DNA of 64,000 nt from Callorhinus ursinus (GCF_003265705.1 NW_020312785.1:137012416-137076415), one strand, 5' to 3'; shown: positions 35,540 to 47,539, counted from the stretch's first letter. Program-made: numbers and translations. The notes: a model not told the origin generated them from the sequence alone.

Positions 35540-36235
35540 GACATGGAAAGGGCACTCAATAATCCGTTTGCCTTATTTCCAGGTTTTGGATCATTTATCT
35601 TAACAAAAGGAAGATGAAGAACTCTGATTAGGACAGAGGTTTCAGGGGCAGAGGGCATGAAGTAGAGTTCCTGATAAGTCGTTTTAAATATGGATCTAGA
35701 GCATTGGAATAAGGCATTTGGGGGATACACATAGAACTGACAGAACCATACAAATGTTAAGGGGAAGCTCCTATAGAAAGAAAGGATTTAGGCTAGAACT
35801 TCGGAGGGGGTGGGAGAGAGAAGGTAAGGAGGAGGCAGAGAAATAAAGGGGTTTTTATAGACAGCAGGAGAACACAGGAAGTGGTGCTATGGAAGGCAAA
35901 GAAAAAGTCTTATGTTTTCCTTGCCAACATTTCCAAACATTGCAGAGTGGACAACGATGCCAGGTATGCGAAGAAAAGTTTGGATCGGAGATCTTCTTGG
36001 GGTGATAGCTTATCAAGTTCCTCTCCCAACAAAACTAGAATAGAGAGGATAAGCAATCAACAAGGTCAGTCTCCACATTTAATTTATTACCAGCAGAGGG
36101 CTGCAAGGGCAAAGGAATGTTAATAATGCTTTTTGGTCGACGGTTTCTGCCCTCTGCAGGGAGTTAATTCCACAGTGGTATTTGGCTTGGGGGGCGAGGT
36201 GGACACCATGGATCACTTAGCCTGTTTGCTCTCGT
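35540..36235. other. Intergenic, nothing recognised
   Basis: Includes short open frames without features. Confidence 0.4.
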
Positions 36236-36252
36236 TATCAGTTGGGTATTTT

Positions 36253-36440
36253 TTTTTTAAGATTTTATTTATTTGTTTATTTATTTGAGAAAAAGAGATC
36301 ACGAGCAGGGGGGAGGGGTAGAGGGAAAAGCAGGCTCCCTACTGAACAGGGATCTCAATGTGGGACTCCATCCCAGGACCCTGGGATTATGACCTGAGCC
36401 AAAGGCAGATGCTTAACTGACTGAGTCACCCAGGTGCCCC
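36253..36440 (-). mobile_element. Can-SINE
   Basis: Minus-strand SINE between perfect ATCAGTTGGGTATTTT duplications (36237-36252 and 36441-36456). Confidence 0.97.
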
Positions 36441-36654
36441 ATCAGTTGGGTATTTTAGTACAGGACAGTTTGATTAGTTGGGTGACAGATGTGATGAAGA
36501 AGGGTAGAAGATTTTGACCGGGGGAAAGAGAAGGTGGGATCCAGTTTGGGATTTGGATTACAGGGAGTCGCTGTCATCACAAGGCAACCCTTAACACAAG
36601 ACTTTCCCTCATAGCCCATGGTGTCATTAAAGATTATAGAAAACCGTCTTAGAG

Positions 36655-36840
36655 GGGTGCCTGGGTGGCTCAGTTGGTTGGGCGACTGCCTTCAGCTCGG
36701 GTCATGATCCTGGAGTCCCAGGATTGAGTCCCGCATCGGGCTCCCTGCTCAGCAGGGAGTCTGCTTCTCCCTCTGACCCTCCCCCCTCTCATATGCTCTC
36801 TCTCTCTCTCTCAAACAAATAAAATCTTAAAAAAAAAAAA
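36655..36840 (+). mobile_element. Can-SINE (plus-strand member of a shared-target pair)
   Basis: Full-length plus-strand SINE. The target AGAAAACCGTCTTAGAG precedes it, and a near copy follows at 36840-36855. Confidence 0.96.
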
Positions 36841-36862
36841 GAAAACCCTCTTAGAGGTTTTT

Positions 36863-37060
36863 TGTTTTGTTTCTTAAAGATTTATTTATTTTAGAGACCG
36901 AGAGAGCATGTGAGCAGGGGAGGGACAGAGGGAAAGGGGCAAGCCGACTCTCGGATGAGCATGGAGCCCAGTGTGGAGCTCGGTCCCAGGACCCTGAGAT
37001 CACAATCTGAGCCAAAATCAAGAGTCAGATGTTCAACCAACTGCACCACCCAGTCGCCCC
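36863..37060 (-). mobile_element. Can-SINE (minus-strand member of a shared-target pair)
   Basis: Minus-strand SINE starting just after the TCTTAGAG copy that ends the previous SINE's duplication. A further TCTTAGAG copy follows at 37063. Confidence 0.95.
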
Positions 37061-37130
37061 CGTCTTAGAGTTTTTTCATCGTTGTTGATTAAATATGATT
37101 ATTATTATTTTTAAACAGAATGCCAGACTC

Positions 37131-37326
37131 TTTTTTATTTTAAGATTTTATTTATTTGACAGAGAGAGACACAGCGAGAGAGGGAACACAAGCAGGGGGA
37201 GTGGGAGAGGGAGAAGCAGGCTTCCCGCTGAGCAGGGAGCCCGATGCGGGGCTCGAGCCCAGGACCCTGGGATCATGACCTGAGCTGAAGGCAGACACTT
37301 AACCACTGAGCCACCCAGGTGCCCCT
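37131..37326 (-). mobile_element. Can-SINE
   Basis: Minus-strand SINE ending CAGGTGCCCC. No clear target duplication was seen. Confidence 0.93.
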
Positions 37327-37399
37327 AAATATTATTTTTTGAAAATGTGAAAAATTAACAAAGATCTCAAAGGAAAAACATACAAAAGGGTGTATTTAG

Positions 37400-38640
37400 A
37401 GAAGTGCTGCTTAGCCTTTATATCTTCCATCTCATTCCACCCAACCACCCTCCACAGGTAACAAATTGTGATTGTTTCTGGTGATCTTTCCTGTGTCTCT
37501 TCAGTGGAAAAAGACAGATACCATCCTGGAAGTATCATTTCATGGAAACCAGCTTCATTTTTTTTTTCTGAATAATTGCATAGTACACCATTGTGTGGTT
37601 GTCCTGCAGTTTATTCATCCAATTTTCCATGTACAGGCATTTAGGTTGTTTCCAATACTTTGCAATTACAAATAATGCCACACTGAATAACTGTGTGAAT
37701 ACTATTTTTGTATTGTCAGATATGAAAGTTTAGGGTAAGTTCCAAGATTGCTGAGTTTGAGTGTGTAGTTTCATTAAATACGGCAAATGTCCCTCACTAG
37801 AGGTTAAGCTGTTTGGTACTCCCAGGAGCCGTGACTGAATACAACTATTTCTTTTTTCTTTTTTTTTTTAAGATTTTATTTATTTATTTGACAAAGAGAG
37901 ACATATCGAGAGAGGGAACATAAGCAGGGGGAGTGGGAGAGGGAGAAGCAGGCTTCCCACTGAGCAGGGAGCCCGATGTGGGGCTCGATCCCAGGACCCT
38001 GGCATCAGGGCCCGAGCGGAAGGCAGACGCCCAAGGACTGAGCCACCCAGGTGCCCCAATACGTTTATTTCTGCATCACCTCTCCAACAAAGTGTTGTCA
38101 AGTTTTTGAATTTTTCTCATTCTAATAGGAAGAAATAATATTTCAGGGTAGTTTTGATTTGCATTTCTTCCTAGGCAGAGTTAAACATATTTATATATGT
38201 TCAAGGGCTATTTTCATATTATTTTTTACTTGTCTGTTCATGTCTTTTACCTATTTATTTATATTCTATAGGGATTTTGGTTCCCCACGTCTATTTTAAG
38301 AGTTCTTCCTGTATTAGGAATATTAGCTCTTTATCTGTGATATATTACAAATATTCTTTCTCTACATTTTTATTCACCTTTTGGCTCTGTTATGGTGCTT
38401 TTTGTCATTGTGTATTCTTCAATCATTTTTATGTACTTGAATTTAAATTTTTTTTATTACATGTGGATTGAATTAAAGTTAGAAAGCCTTTTTCCTCTCA
38501 GATGTAAAAGAATTTTCTATTTTATTTTAGGACTTGTATGGTTTCATATTTTATATTTAGGTCTGATACATTTGGAGTTTATTCTTGTGACTGATGTCAG
38601 GTATGGATCTAATTTCATCTTTACAAACAGCTAGCAGTTG
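37400..38640 (-). mobile_element. LINE-1 fragment, antisense
   Basis: Read on the minus strand this is LINE-1 ORF2 end and 3' region. On the plus strand, the GCATTTAGGTTGTTTCCAAT and CATGTCTTTTACCTATTTAT phrases, with TAGCTCTTTATCTGTGATAT later, are its familiar reverse wording. It is interrupted by the SINE at 37854-38057. Confidence 0.75.
37854..38057 (-). mobile_element. Can-SINE inside LINE-1
   Basis: Minus-strand SINE with imperfect duplications (AATACAACTATTTCTT / AATACGTTTATTTCTG). Confidence 0.94.
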
Positions 38641-38654
38641 ATCTAGTATTATTA

Positions 38655-38685
38655 CATATATATATATATACATATATATATAAAA
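38655..38685. repeat. (TA)n tract
   Basis: Short alternating TA run with one CA interruption. Confidence 0.85.
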
Positions 38686-39610
38686 TCTTTTTTTTTTTAG
38701 AAACAAGCACACAAGGCAGCAGGCTTTTCAGAAGTGGTCTAATTACACTAATACATTTAGGGTAATATCTAAAAATGCTCGCTTGAATCATTTATGCATC
38801 GGACTAGTATATATGAAGTTTATGTAAATTAAAATGTCACATTCTACAGTATATCAACCAAAACTTCTGAATCAAAGCCTTGTTTTAAATTCTAAGCCAA
38901 CATGGGGCAAAATCAAAGGAGTAATTTGACTTTGGATTATAACAGCAGTTCTCAGGGTGATCAGAGGACCCCTAGAGGTCTTGAGACCTTTGCCAGGGTT
39001 CTGTGAGGTCAAAACTATTCTTATAAGACTACCAAGAGGTCATTTGCCTTTTTCATTGTGTGGACAGTTGTTTGCACTGCTGGTGGAACAAAACTACTGG
39101 CATTCCAGCCCGAAGCAAGGCAGTAGCGCCAAACGGAATTTGTGGTCATTGTACTCTTCACCACTACGTGTGAAAAAAACAAACAAACCCAATTTCACTT
39201 GAGAATTCCCTTGATAAGTGAAAATTATTTGTTTTATTAAGTTGTAACCATTTGGTACCAGTCTTATTTCAAATTCTGTATAAGGAAATGGGAGGTGTAC
39301 ATACATTACTTCTGCTCTGTCCTGAAGTAAATAATGTTTCAAGGAAAAGCATTTGTGCTATTGAATAGTTATAAGCTGAACTAGCCACTTTATTTCACCA
39401 TATTTACTTGAAAGAACTACTTATAGGCCAACTGGTTTTTCAGACATCAGTATTTGGCAGGCATTTTCTCAAATATGGAGAGAGCCTGACAGTACAAGGA
39501 ATACAACTGATGGTATTCACTCATTGATAAAATTTGAACTTTCCAGAGAAAATGAGAATTTTGGAAAACTTGTATCTGTCACTGAGCCTGACAGTTTCAT
39601 TCAAACTTTT

Positions 39611-39803
39611 CTTTTTTTTTTTTAATATTTTATTTATTTGAGGGGAGAGAGAAAGAGCACAAGCATGAGCAGGGGGAGGGGCAGAGGGAAAAGCAGACTC
39701 CCCACTGAGCAGGAAGCCCAACATGGAGCTTGATCTCAGGACCCAGAGGCCATGACCTGAGCCAAAAGCAGACACTTAACTGATTGAGCCACTCAGGCAC
39801 CCC
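39611..39803 (-). mobile_element. Can-SINE inside hAT element
   Basis: Minus-strand SINE ending CAGGCACCCC, with short imperfect duplications around CAAACTTTTC / CCAACTTTTC. Confidence 0.94.
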
Positions 39804-40124
39804 ATGTCCAACTTTTCTAGAGAGATCAGTAATAATACTAAAAATGTGATTTGTTTGATATTCTATAAGACATGTCAATACTTGGAAGAACTCTAACTCA
39901 GTGAACTGGTGTTTTCTATAGATCAATGAATAATATTATAAAATCACATAGGGGGAAAATCCATTCAAAGTGCAAGACAGATCCATGCATTCCACACTGC
40001 AATTGACCTTTATAAAACAACTTGTTGAGTTTTAGAAACAAAAAGAAAATCTACAATTATCTGGAAGAGCTATTAAAATACCCCTAGCTTTTCCACCTAT
40101 GTATTTGTAAGGCTGCATTTTCTT

Positions 40125-40327
40125 TTTCTTTTTTTTTTTTAAAGATTTTATTTATTTATTTGAGAGAGAGAGAATGAGAGAGAGAGAGCACGAGAGGGAA
40201 GAGGGTCAGAGGGAGAAGCAGACTCCCTGCTGAGCAGGGAGCCCGATGCGGGACTCGATCCCAGGACTCCAGGATCATGACCTGAGCCGAAGGCAGTTGC
40301 TTAACCGACTGAACCACCCAGGCGCCC
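40125..40327 (-). mobile_element. Can-SINE inside hAT element
   Basis: Minus-strand SINE between 19-bp duplications TGTAAGGCTGCATTTTCTT (one mismatch). Confidence 0.96.
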
Positions 40328-40821
40328 TGTAAGGCGGCATTTTCTTCATAGAATTCAACAAACAACATATGACATCAGATGTAATACAGCAGATATTAGA
40401 ATCTAGCTGTCTTCTATTAAGCTAGACATTAAAAAAATTTGTAAAAACATAAAACAATGACACTTTTCTCAATACATGTTTTGTTATTTTCTATAAAAAT
40501 GTTCTTTAACATGTAATAGATTTACTATTGTTATTTATAAATGAATATTTTAAAAATTCCAGTTTTTATTTATCATATGGCAAATATAGATAAATATGAC
40601 CCATATTACTATTATTTTTTTTAATGTGACCCATGTAATTAATTCTTTGGAATCTCCTTATTAAGCACAAGTATAAAGGAGTCCCATGACAAAAAATTGG
40701 AGAATTGTGGTATTTGAATTTTAGAAAAAATCTTAACCCAAGAGAAGACAGGATAGAATTGTCGCCAGCTAATTCTAAGATTTTGGTGATACAATGGGTT
40801 CAAGGTACTACTCTGCCCCAA

Positions 40822-40857
40822 ATGTGTGTGTGTGTGTGTATATATGTGTGTGTATAT
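40822..40857. repeat. (TG)n / TATATG microsatellite
   Basis: Interrupted TG run. Confidence 0.85.
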
Positions 40858-41299
40858 GCCTCTATGTAGCCATACTGCTAGAAATTGGATAGTAACAACT
40901 ATTATTTCTCTAAGTATGATCATATCCATCTATTCTCTAGTTATCTGACTGAGCAGTATATTTAAAAATATTCTTGAATCCATGTACTTCTTCACATTAC
41001 TTTGTATTTTTTATTGTATGTATGGATAATAATTTTTCCCAAAATTCCCTAAAATAACTATGATCATATGAGAAGACTTAAACATTCAGCAAGAATTCCC
41101 TGATGTCGACTGTCATCCTATTTCAGCATAGGGAACAACGGTTTGGTACAGACATACATAAGGTGCTACATGAAGGAGGAATTCCCATATTCTGGCATTT
41201 TGCAAACTGAAAAAGTAATTTCTCTGAAAAATGAAGCCCAAATAAGAAAACTGTAATGGACATTACCATTTGGGTTATTGTTAATTTCCACAAAGGGCC

Positions 41300-43190
41300 T
41301 TATAAATGTTGGATAGTTTTAAAGAAACAAATTGACAAGATTTACACCAATCTTTCATAAACTCTTTACAAAGAATACAAAAAGAGAATACTCCCCAACT
41401 TGATTTATGAGGTCAACATAATCTTAATATCAAACACTGACAAAAACATGATGAGAAATAAAAATTACAGGCCAATCTTCCTCGGGTGCATGATGCAAAA
41501 TCCTAACAAAATGTTAACAGACCAAATCCAGCAATATAATAAAACTAATACATCAAGATCAAGTTAGATTTATTTCAGGAATACAAAGTTGGCTTAATAT
41601 TCTTAAAAGGGAATGTAAATGATACCATTAACAGAAAAAAATGATTATTTCAATAAAGAAAAAACAGTTTATAAAATTCAACACTCATTCATGATAAAAC
41701 TCATGATATAAAGTAACTAGGAAAGAAGAGAACTTTCTTTCTTTGATAGAGTATCTACAAAAAAAACACGCAGCAAATACACTTAATAGTGGAATATTAA
41801 AATCTTTCACTCTGAGATGGGGAACAAGATAAAGATGCTTCCTCTCATTGGTTCTATAGTATTCTATATTGGTGTACAGGTGTCATAAACCAAGACAACA
41901 TTAAAAAGGAGGAAATAAAACTAATTATTTGCAGATGACATAATTCTATGTAGAAAAATCCATAATAAATTATACATGAAATATTACATTAATAAAGGGA
42001 TTTGAATAAGGTTTCTGGATAATATGAAAAAGATGTGTTTCTATACACCAGCAACAAATAAAATGAAATTTTAAAAGGATGTCATTTATGATAGCATCAA
42101 AAAATTCACTGGAAAAAATAATCTACCAACAGGAGGTGCAAGATGATACATTGAAAAATATAAATATTGCCAGGAGAAACTAAAGAAAATCAATGTAAGT
42201 GGAAGGATATTCCTGCGCATAGTTTGGAAGATGTTTTAAAGATGACAAATGAACCCCAAATTGATATATAAATTCAATGCAATCTCAATCAAAATGCAGA
42301 GTGTGTGTGTGTGTGTGTGTCAATGGACCAGTTAATTCTAAAGTTTATATGGGAATGCAAAGAGTCAAGAATAGCAAAAACAATCTTAAGGAAAAACAAC
42401 ACTGGAGGACTTGATTACCAGATAAAGGACAGAAATTGAGACTGTAGTATTGGTAAATTATAGGCAAACTGGCAAATGGAAGAGAATAGAAAGTCCAGAA
42501 ACAGAAGTACACATAAATGGACAAATTATGAACAAAGGGGCACTGCAGTGAGGTGAAAAAGGATGAAAAAGGATGATTTTCCCAACAATGGTACTGAACT
42601 AATTGAATACCCATGGTAAAGGAAAAAAAAAAAAAGAATCTTGTTCTCTACTTCACACCATGCATAGAAATCAATCCCAGGACTGTAGAAAAGTAAAACA
42701 ATAAATCTTTTAGAAAAAAAAATCATGGAATATCATCACCTTGAAGGTAAAGATTTCTTTAAAATAGGTCATAAAAGCAAAAACCATAAAGAAAAGCTGA
42801 CAGATGGAACATTAAAATCAGTAACTCCTATTCATCAAAAGATACCAATAAGAGGGTGAAAAGACAAACCACAAAATGAGAGATGATATTTACAATACAT
42901 ACTGACAAGGACTAGCATCATGAATATGTGAAGACTGAGTCAGTGAGAAAAAGTCAGAGATAGTTTCCCCCTCACCTTCCTCCCACCCCTCTCCCCTCCC
43001 AAAAAAGAAAGAGAAAATAAAAAGGACAAGACTCCTAAGACTCCTGAACAGGTACTCTACAAAAGAGGGGATCTATATGGCCAATAAACATGAAACATGC
43101 TTAATTTCATTACTTATCAAGGAAATACAATTAAAACCACTAGAAAATCCTACTGTATATCTGCCAGCATGTCTAAAATGAAAGACAGAC
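41300..43190 (+). mobile_element. LINE-1, first segment (ORF2 RT region to 3' UTR)
   Basis: Plus-strand LINE-1 with a decayed reverse-transcriptase region. AATTACAGGCCAATCTTCCT, AGATCAAGTTAGATTTATTT and the catalytic-box remnant TTTGCAGATGACATAATTCT (Phe-Ala-Asp-Asp) are visible. It then runs into the 3' UTR near 43085-43190. Frameshifts throughout; inactive. It continues at 43906-44100 and 45933-46325. Confidence 0.85.
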
Positions 43191-43905
43191 TACTAATCTA
43201 CTTTGTCTCAATGCATTTGCCCATCCTGGAAATTTTGCATAAATGGAATCCTGTATTGTGACTTTATTGACTAGCTTTTCACTTATGTTTTCAAGGTTTA
43301 TCCATGTTGTAGCATGTATCAATACCTCATTCCTTTTTATAGCTGAAAAATATTCCATTGTAGGATATGCCACATTTTGTTTATCCATTTGTCTGTTGAT
43401 AGGTGTTTGGGTTCTTTGCATCTTGTCGCTATTATGAATAATGCTGCTTATAACCATTTGTATATGAGTTTCTGTGAGGACATATGTCCTCATTCTGTGG
43501 GGTATTTATCTAGGAGTGGCATTGCTGGGTCATATGGTAACTATGTGTATACCCTTATGAGGAACCACCACATTGTTCCCCAAAGTGGTTGCCATTTTAC
43601 ATTTTATATTCACACCAGCAATGTATGGGGTTCTAATTTCTCCACATCTTTGCCAACACTCATTTTTTATTTTGGTTGTGAAGTGGTATTTCATTGTGGT
43701 TTGGTTTGCATTTCCCCAACCACAAATGAGAATAAACATCTTTCCTTGCGCTTGTCATTTGTGTTTTTTTTTTCTTTTTTGGGAAATGTCTATTCAAATC
43801 CTTTGGCCATTTTAACTTTAGGTTACTTGTCTTGAGTTGTAATAATTCTTTATATAATCTGGATACTAGACTTATTAGATATATCATTTGTAAGTATCTT
43901 CTCCC
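43191..43905 (-). mobile_element. LINE-1 3' fragment nested in antisense
   Basis: On the plus strand, TCATTCCTTTTTATAGCTGA and GGAGTGGCATTGCTGGGTCA are reversed LINE-1 3' UTR wording. It has no poly(A) at its 3' side (near 43191) and it sits between two halves of a plus-strand LINE-1. Confidence 0.85.
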
Positions 43906-44100
43906 AGGAATGGAAATTCTTACAGCCTTTTTGGAAAAACCATTTGGCATTATCTACTAGAGCTGAATATACACTTAGCCTATGGACCCAGCAATCCACA
44001 TCTACATATATACTCCATAGAAATGTATTTCGCACCAGACACATTTGAGAGTGTTCGTAACAGCACAATTCATAATAGTAATTGAAAAGCTTAAAGTTGC
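43906..44100 (+). mobile_element. LINE-1, second segment
   Basis: TGGACCCAGCAATCCACATC and TTCGTAACAGCACAATTCAT continue the 3' UTR of the copy broken at 43190, after a gap of roughly 70 consensus bases. Confidence 0.75.
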
Positions 44101-44104
44101 TAAC

Positions 44105-44232
44105 ATTTTGTAGGGACGCTTAATGATGAGCCTACAAAGGTGTCCATATCCTAATCCCTGGGGACCTGGTAAGGTTACCTTGTTTGGCAAAGGGACTTTT
44201 GTAGATGTGCTTAGATTTTGAGAGGGAGAAAT
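44105..44232 (+). mobile_element. MLT1-type (ERVL-MaLR) LTR, left half
   Basis: GTGTCCATATCCTAATCCCT, then GGTTACCTTGTTTGGCAAAG, is the 5' half of an MLT1-like LTR. The right half is at 45568. Confidence 0.7.
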
Positions 44233-45567
44233 GAGACTTCCACTTTCCAAGCCATCAAGTAAGGAGTTTGGAAGTCATCTCTCTAACAAGCAAAAGGCTG
44301 AACTGAAAAATCAACTCCATTTGTCAGAGAAGTGAGGTCCCAGGGCCAACTCCTGTTCCCAGGATTGGAGATTGGCAAGTGGACACAGAATAACAACTTG
44401 CCTAACTAGAAACTCCCAAGCAGAAACCTCTGAGGGAGACAGTTCTGGGCTAAGAAAGTCTGAACTGTAATTGACAAGTTGCTGGAGACTCAGAGTAGGC
44501 AAGTCTCTGAGTTAAAAACCCCCAGTCACAGGGGGTTCCTCACACTTTTGTGAGTTTTACCTCCAGGAGCTCTACCAGGATCTCAAATGGAAAAATCAGA
44601 GAAAAATCCCCTGGTGTTCCCCATCTAGCCGTCCTGTCCCACCTAAGGTGCAAGGGCTTGGGGGTGGAGATGGGGTCTGGGAAAGACTTGTGAAGTTCAC
44701 AGCCCACGGGTGCAGGCTCACTGAGACCTAATTACAGGACTAGGGAATGCTTTCCCTCCCTGCAACACCTTAATTACTAACGGTCTATTCACTGGAGTTC
44801 TTTATACCCAGTGCATCATGTCCAGCTATCAACAGAAAATTACAAAGCACAGTAAAAGGCAAAAAGCATTTTGAAGAGAGAGATGAAGCATCAGAATCAG
44901 ATTCAGATATGGCAAAGATGATGAATTATCAGGCCATGAATTTAAAACATCTATGATTAATATGCTAAGGGCTCTAACAGGAAAAGTAGGCAACATGCAA
45001 GAACAGATGGGCAATAATAAGCAGAGAGATGGAAATTCTAAGAATAAAAAAGAAATGCTAGAGTTAAAAAAAAAAAAACTAACAGAAAAGAAGAGTGCTT
45101 TCCATGGGCTAATTAGTTGACAGGATATGGCTTGTCAAGAATCTCTGGGTGACAATACGTGTGACAATAGAAACTTCCAGAACTAAAAAGCAAAGAGAAA
45201 AAGACTGGAGGGGGAGGGGACAAGGAACAGAATATCCTAAAACTGTAGGACTACAAAGATGTAACATATATATAATGGAAATAACAGAAGAAAGGAACAG
45301 AGGAAATATTTGAAGCAATAATGACTGAGAATTTCCCCCAAATTAATGTCAAGACACTAAACCACAGATCCAGAAAGTTCACAGAACATGGAGGATAAAT
45401 TCCAAAAAACTACACCTAGGCATAACATATCAAACTGCATAAAATCAAAGATAAAAAACCTTGAAAGAAGCCAAAGGCGGGGGGAGAACCTATGGAGGAG
45501 CAAAGAATGATGCCCAATTTCTCTTCAGAAACCATGCTAGCAAGGAGAGTGAAGTGTTGAGGGAGCT
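44233..45567 (+). mobile_element. HAL1/LINE-1 ORF1-region fragment inside the LTR
   Basis: ATTAATATGCTAAGGGCTCT, CATGCAAGAACAGATGGGCA and TTTGAAGCAATAATGACTGA are ORF1-region phrases of HAL1/old LINE-1. Reading frames are broken. It separates the two LTR halves. Confidence 0.75.
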
Positions 45568-45932
45568 TACATTGGATTGCTCAGGTGGGTCCAAGTTAAT
45601 CACATGGATGCTGACATGAGGGAGGCAGCGGGTTCAGAGTGAGAAGCCATGTGATGGAAGCACCCAGCTGAAAATGCTGTGCGGTTGACCTCAAAGCTGG
45701 AGAAGGGGCCAGGAACCCAAGGAATGCAAGCAGCCTCTAGAAGCTGGAAAGGAAGGAAACAGATGCTCCCTGGAGCCTCCAAAAGAAATCAGCACTGCTG
45801 ACACCTTAATTTCAGCCCAGGAAGACTGATTTTGGACTTCTGACCCCCAGAATGGTAAGATCATAAATTTGTATTGTTTTAAGCCACTAAATTGTGGTAA
45901 CTTGTTACAGCAGCAATACAAAACTAATATAC
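45568..45932 (+). mobile_element. MLT1-type LTR, right half
   Basis: GAAGCCATGTGATGGAAGCA, then CAGCCTCTAGAAGCTGGAAA and GTATTGTTTTAAGCCACTAA to AAACTAATATAC, is the 3' half of an MLT1-like LTR. Confidence 0.75.
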
Positions 45933-46325
45933 ATCCATCAATTGCATAATGGATAAATTACAGCATATTTGCAAGGTGGCATATTATGGTGCAATGAAAA
46001 GATATAATTACTGCTACATGGATTTGTTGATGTGTTACAGAACTTATATTGAAAAGAAGCCTTGCACAAAAAGAATATAAACTCTCAGATCCCATTTATA
46101 TAAAACTTAAAAATAAATAAAACCTACATATGGCTGTGGAAGTTGGGACAGTGGTCACTTGGTGGGAAGGAGTGCTGATGAGGGGGGCACATAGGAAGCA
46201 TTATGGGATGCCAGTAACGTCTTTCTTGATCTTGGTGGTGATTAGTGGTCTTTCAAACATTATAACCTATAATTTGTATACTTTAATGTATACTTGAATA
46301 AAAAGTGCTTAAAAACACAAAGTTT
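45933..46325 (+). mobile_element. LINE-1, third segment and 3' end
   Basis: ATCCATCAATTGCATAATGG continues the LINE-1 3' UTR interrupted at 44100. It ends near GAATAAAAAGTGCTTAAAAA. Confidence 0.75.
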
Positions 46326-46875
46326 TAGGTAGTTTAAAAACAATTTCCTTACAAAAAATAGGGACAAAAATCGGTTTAAGGTTTAAACATGGTAAACACA
46401 AGGTTTTAGATTAGTTAAAACTGAATACCCTATGAAGTGAACAATTACAGTTATTTCTGCTAATGACTCAATTAATTCCAAGGATTTTCTAGTACTTCTC
46501 CAATGTCACACAGAAAAGAACAAGTTGGCCTAGACACGCAAACACAGCAGACATATCGAAGTATACCATGATGCCCAGTCAGTGATTTTCTTTCATTAGT
46601 CTCCCTTATTTCATCAGGCACTACTTTAGAAAAATTGGTCTTTACAACACCACGACTGCAGAACCTGTTCCAGACTAAAGATTCTACCAGTGGCATTTTT
46701 CATCTCGTATTTCCTCAAGCAAAATGTTTTTACAAATTCATTTTTCTGTTCCCATGAACAACCTAAGTTTTTCCCACCTTGAAACTAATTATTACCCTCT
46801 CATGTATTTTTAGCACATATACTCAACTATTAGGAGACAAATACTATTTAAAAGTAAAGATTTTAAAGTTTTAAT
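46326..46875. other. Intergenic, nothing recognised
   Basis: AT-rich sequence without recognised genes. Confidence 0.4.
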
Positions 46876-46890
46876 GAAAGGATTATGTTA

Positions 46891-46928
46891 CGTTCCAATT
46901 TTAGTCTATGTGCTGCCGAAGCGAGCAC
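46891..46928 (-). pseudogene. RNU6: Truncated U6 snRNA retrocopy (first 38 nt, tailless)
   Basis: On the minus strand this begins GTGCTCGCTTCGGCAGCACA and matches the first 38 nt of mammalian U6 with a single difference (T23 to G). It is flanked by perfect 15-bp direct repeats GAAAGGATTATGTTA (46876-46890 and 46929-46943), the mark of a LINE-driven insertion. The rest of U6 is missing and there is no poly(A) tail. It has no U6 promoter elements of its own and cannot be functional. Confidence 0.93.
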
Positions 46929-46943
46929 GAAAGGATTATGTTA

Positions 46944-47539
46944 GAAGTATTGTCCTCAAACATTTTGCTGAAGAAAAAAAATCTTTGGAATATATATTTT
47001 AAAGTAATAACGAAGGCCAATGTAAAGGGCAGTAGCCATTTTGTCCCCAGTTATCTGTAATGATTCAGTAAGTTAAATGTGCATGTGTTCTCTAGTTGAT
47101 CTTCAGCCAAGAAGTCAAATTGTTCTTATGAAGGTTCTAAAACAAGCATTTAAAAACAGTACTGAAAATTCAGGTGGAACTACTAACAGGTGTTCTTACC
47201 TGTAAGAGAGGACCTATGTGTCAGTGCATTTGCCAAGCTTTTAAAATAGCTTCTGCCCGATAAATAATGGTAAAAGGCTACATTTTATCTACTAAAAATG
47301 CTGACCTAAGATTCTGTAGTTCAAGACATGCTTGTGGGGAAGTTGTGTTGATCAAGGTAAACTCCCAACTTAAGGAAACTTACAGGTTAGTGAATCTCAT
47401 GTATTCACTTGTCTCTTACAAAGAAGATCAAAATGCTTAATAATCCTATAAGTCAAACACCTCAAAATACTAATGAATCATTCATTGTCCAATAAATACA
47501 AATTATGTATAAGAAAATGCAACAAGTTATTTGAACCTG
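46944..47539. other. Sequence downstream of DYNC1LI1, nothing recognised
   Basis: AT-rich, with no recognised repeat. Confidence 0.4.

Larger units (their letters stand above)
38944..40709 (+). mobile_element. hAT-type DNA transposon, long remnant
   Basis: The left end CAGCAGTTCTCAGGG and the right end (AATTGGAGAATTGTGG) are diverged inverted repeats. The left part carries GGTTCTGTGAGGTCAAAACT, and the right part carries an AAAGGAGTCCCATGAC phrase before the end. About 1.35 kb remains once two inserted SINEs are removed. Only short broken frames remain and no transposase can be read through. Confidence 0.6.

Noticed and set aside
43377..43835. 152-codon open frame
   Set aside because: It is the antisense of a LINE-1 3' UTR fragment, not a gene.
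46891..46928. Functional U6 gene
   Set aside because: Only 38 of about 107 nt are present. There is no TATA or proximal sequence element at the right distance and no T-run terminator.
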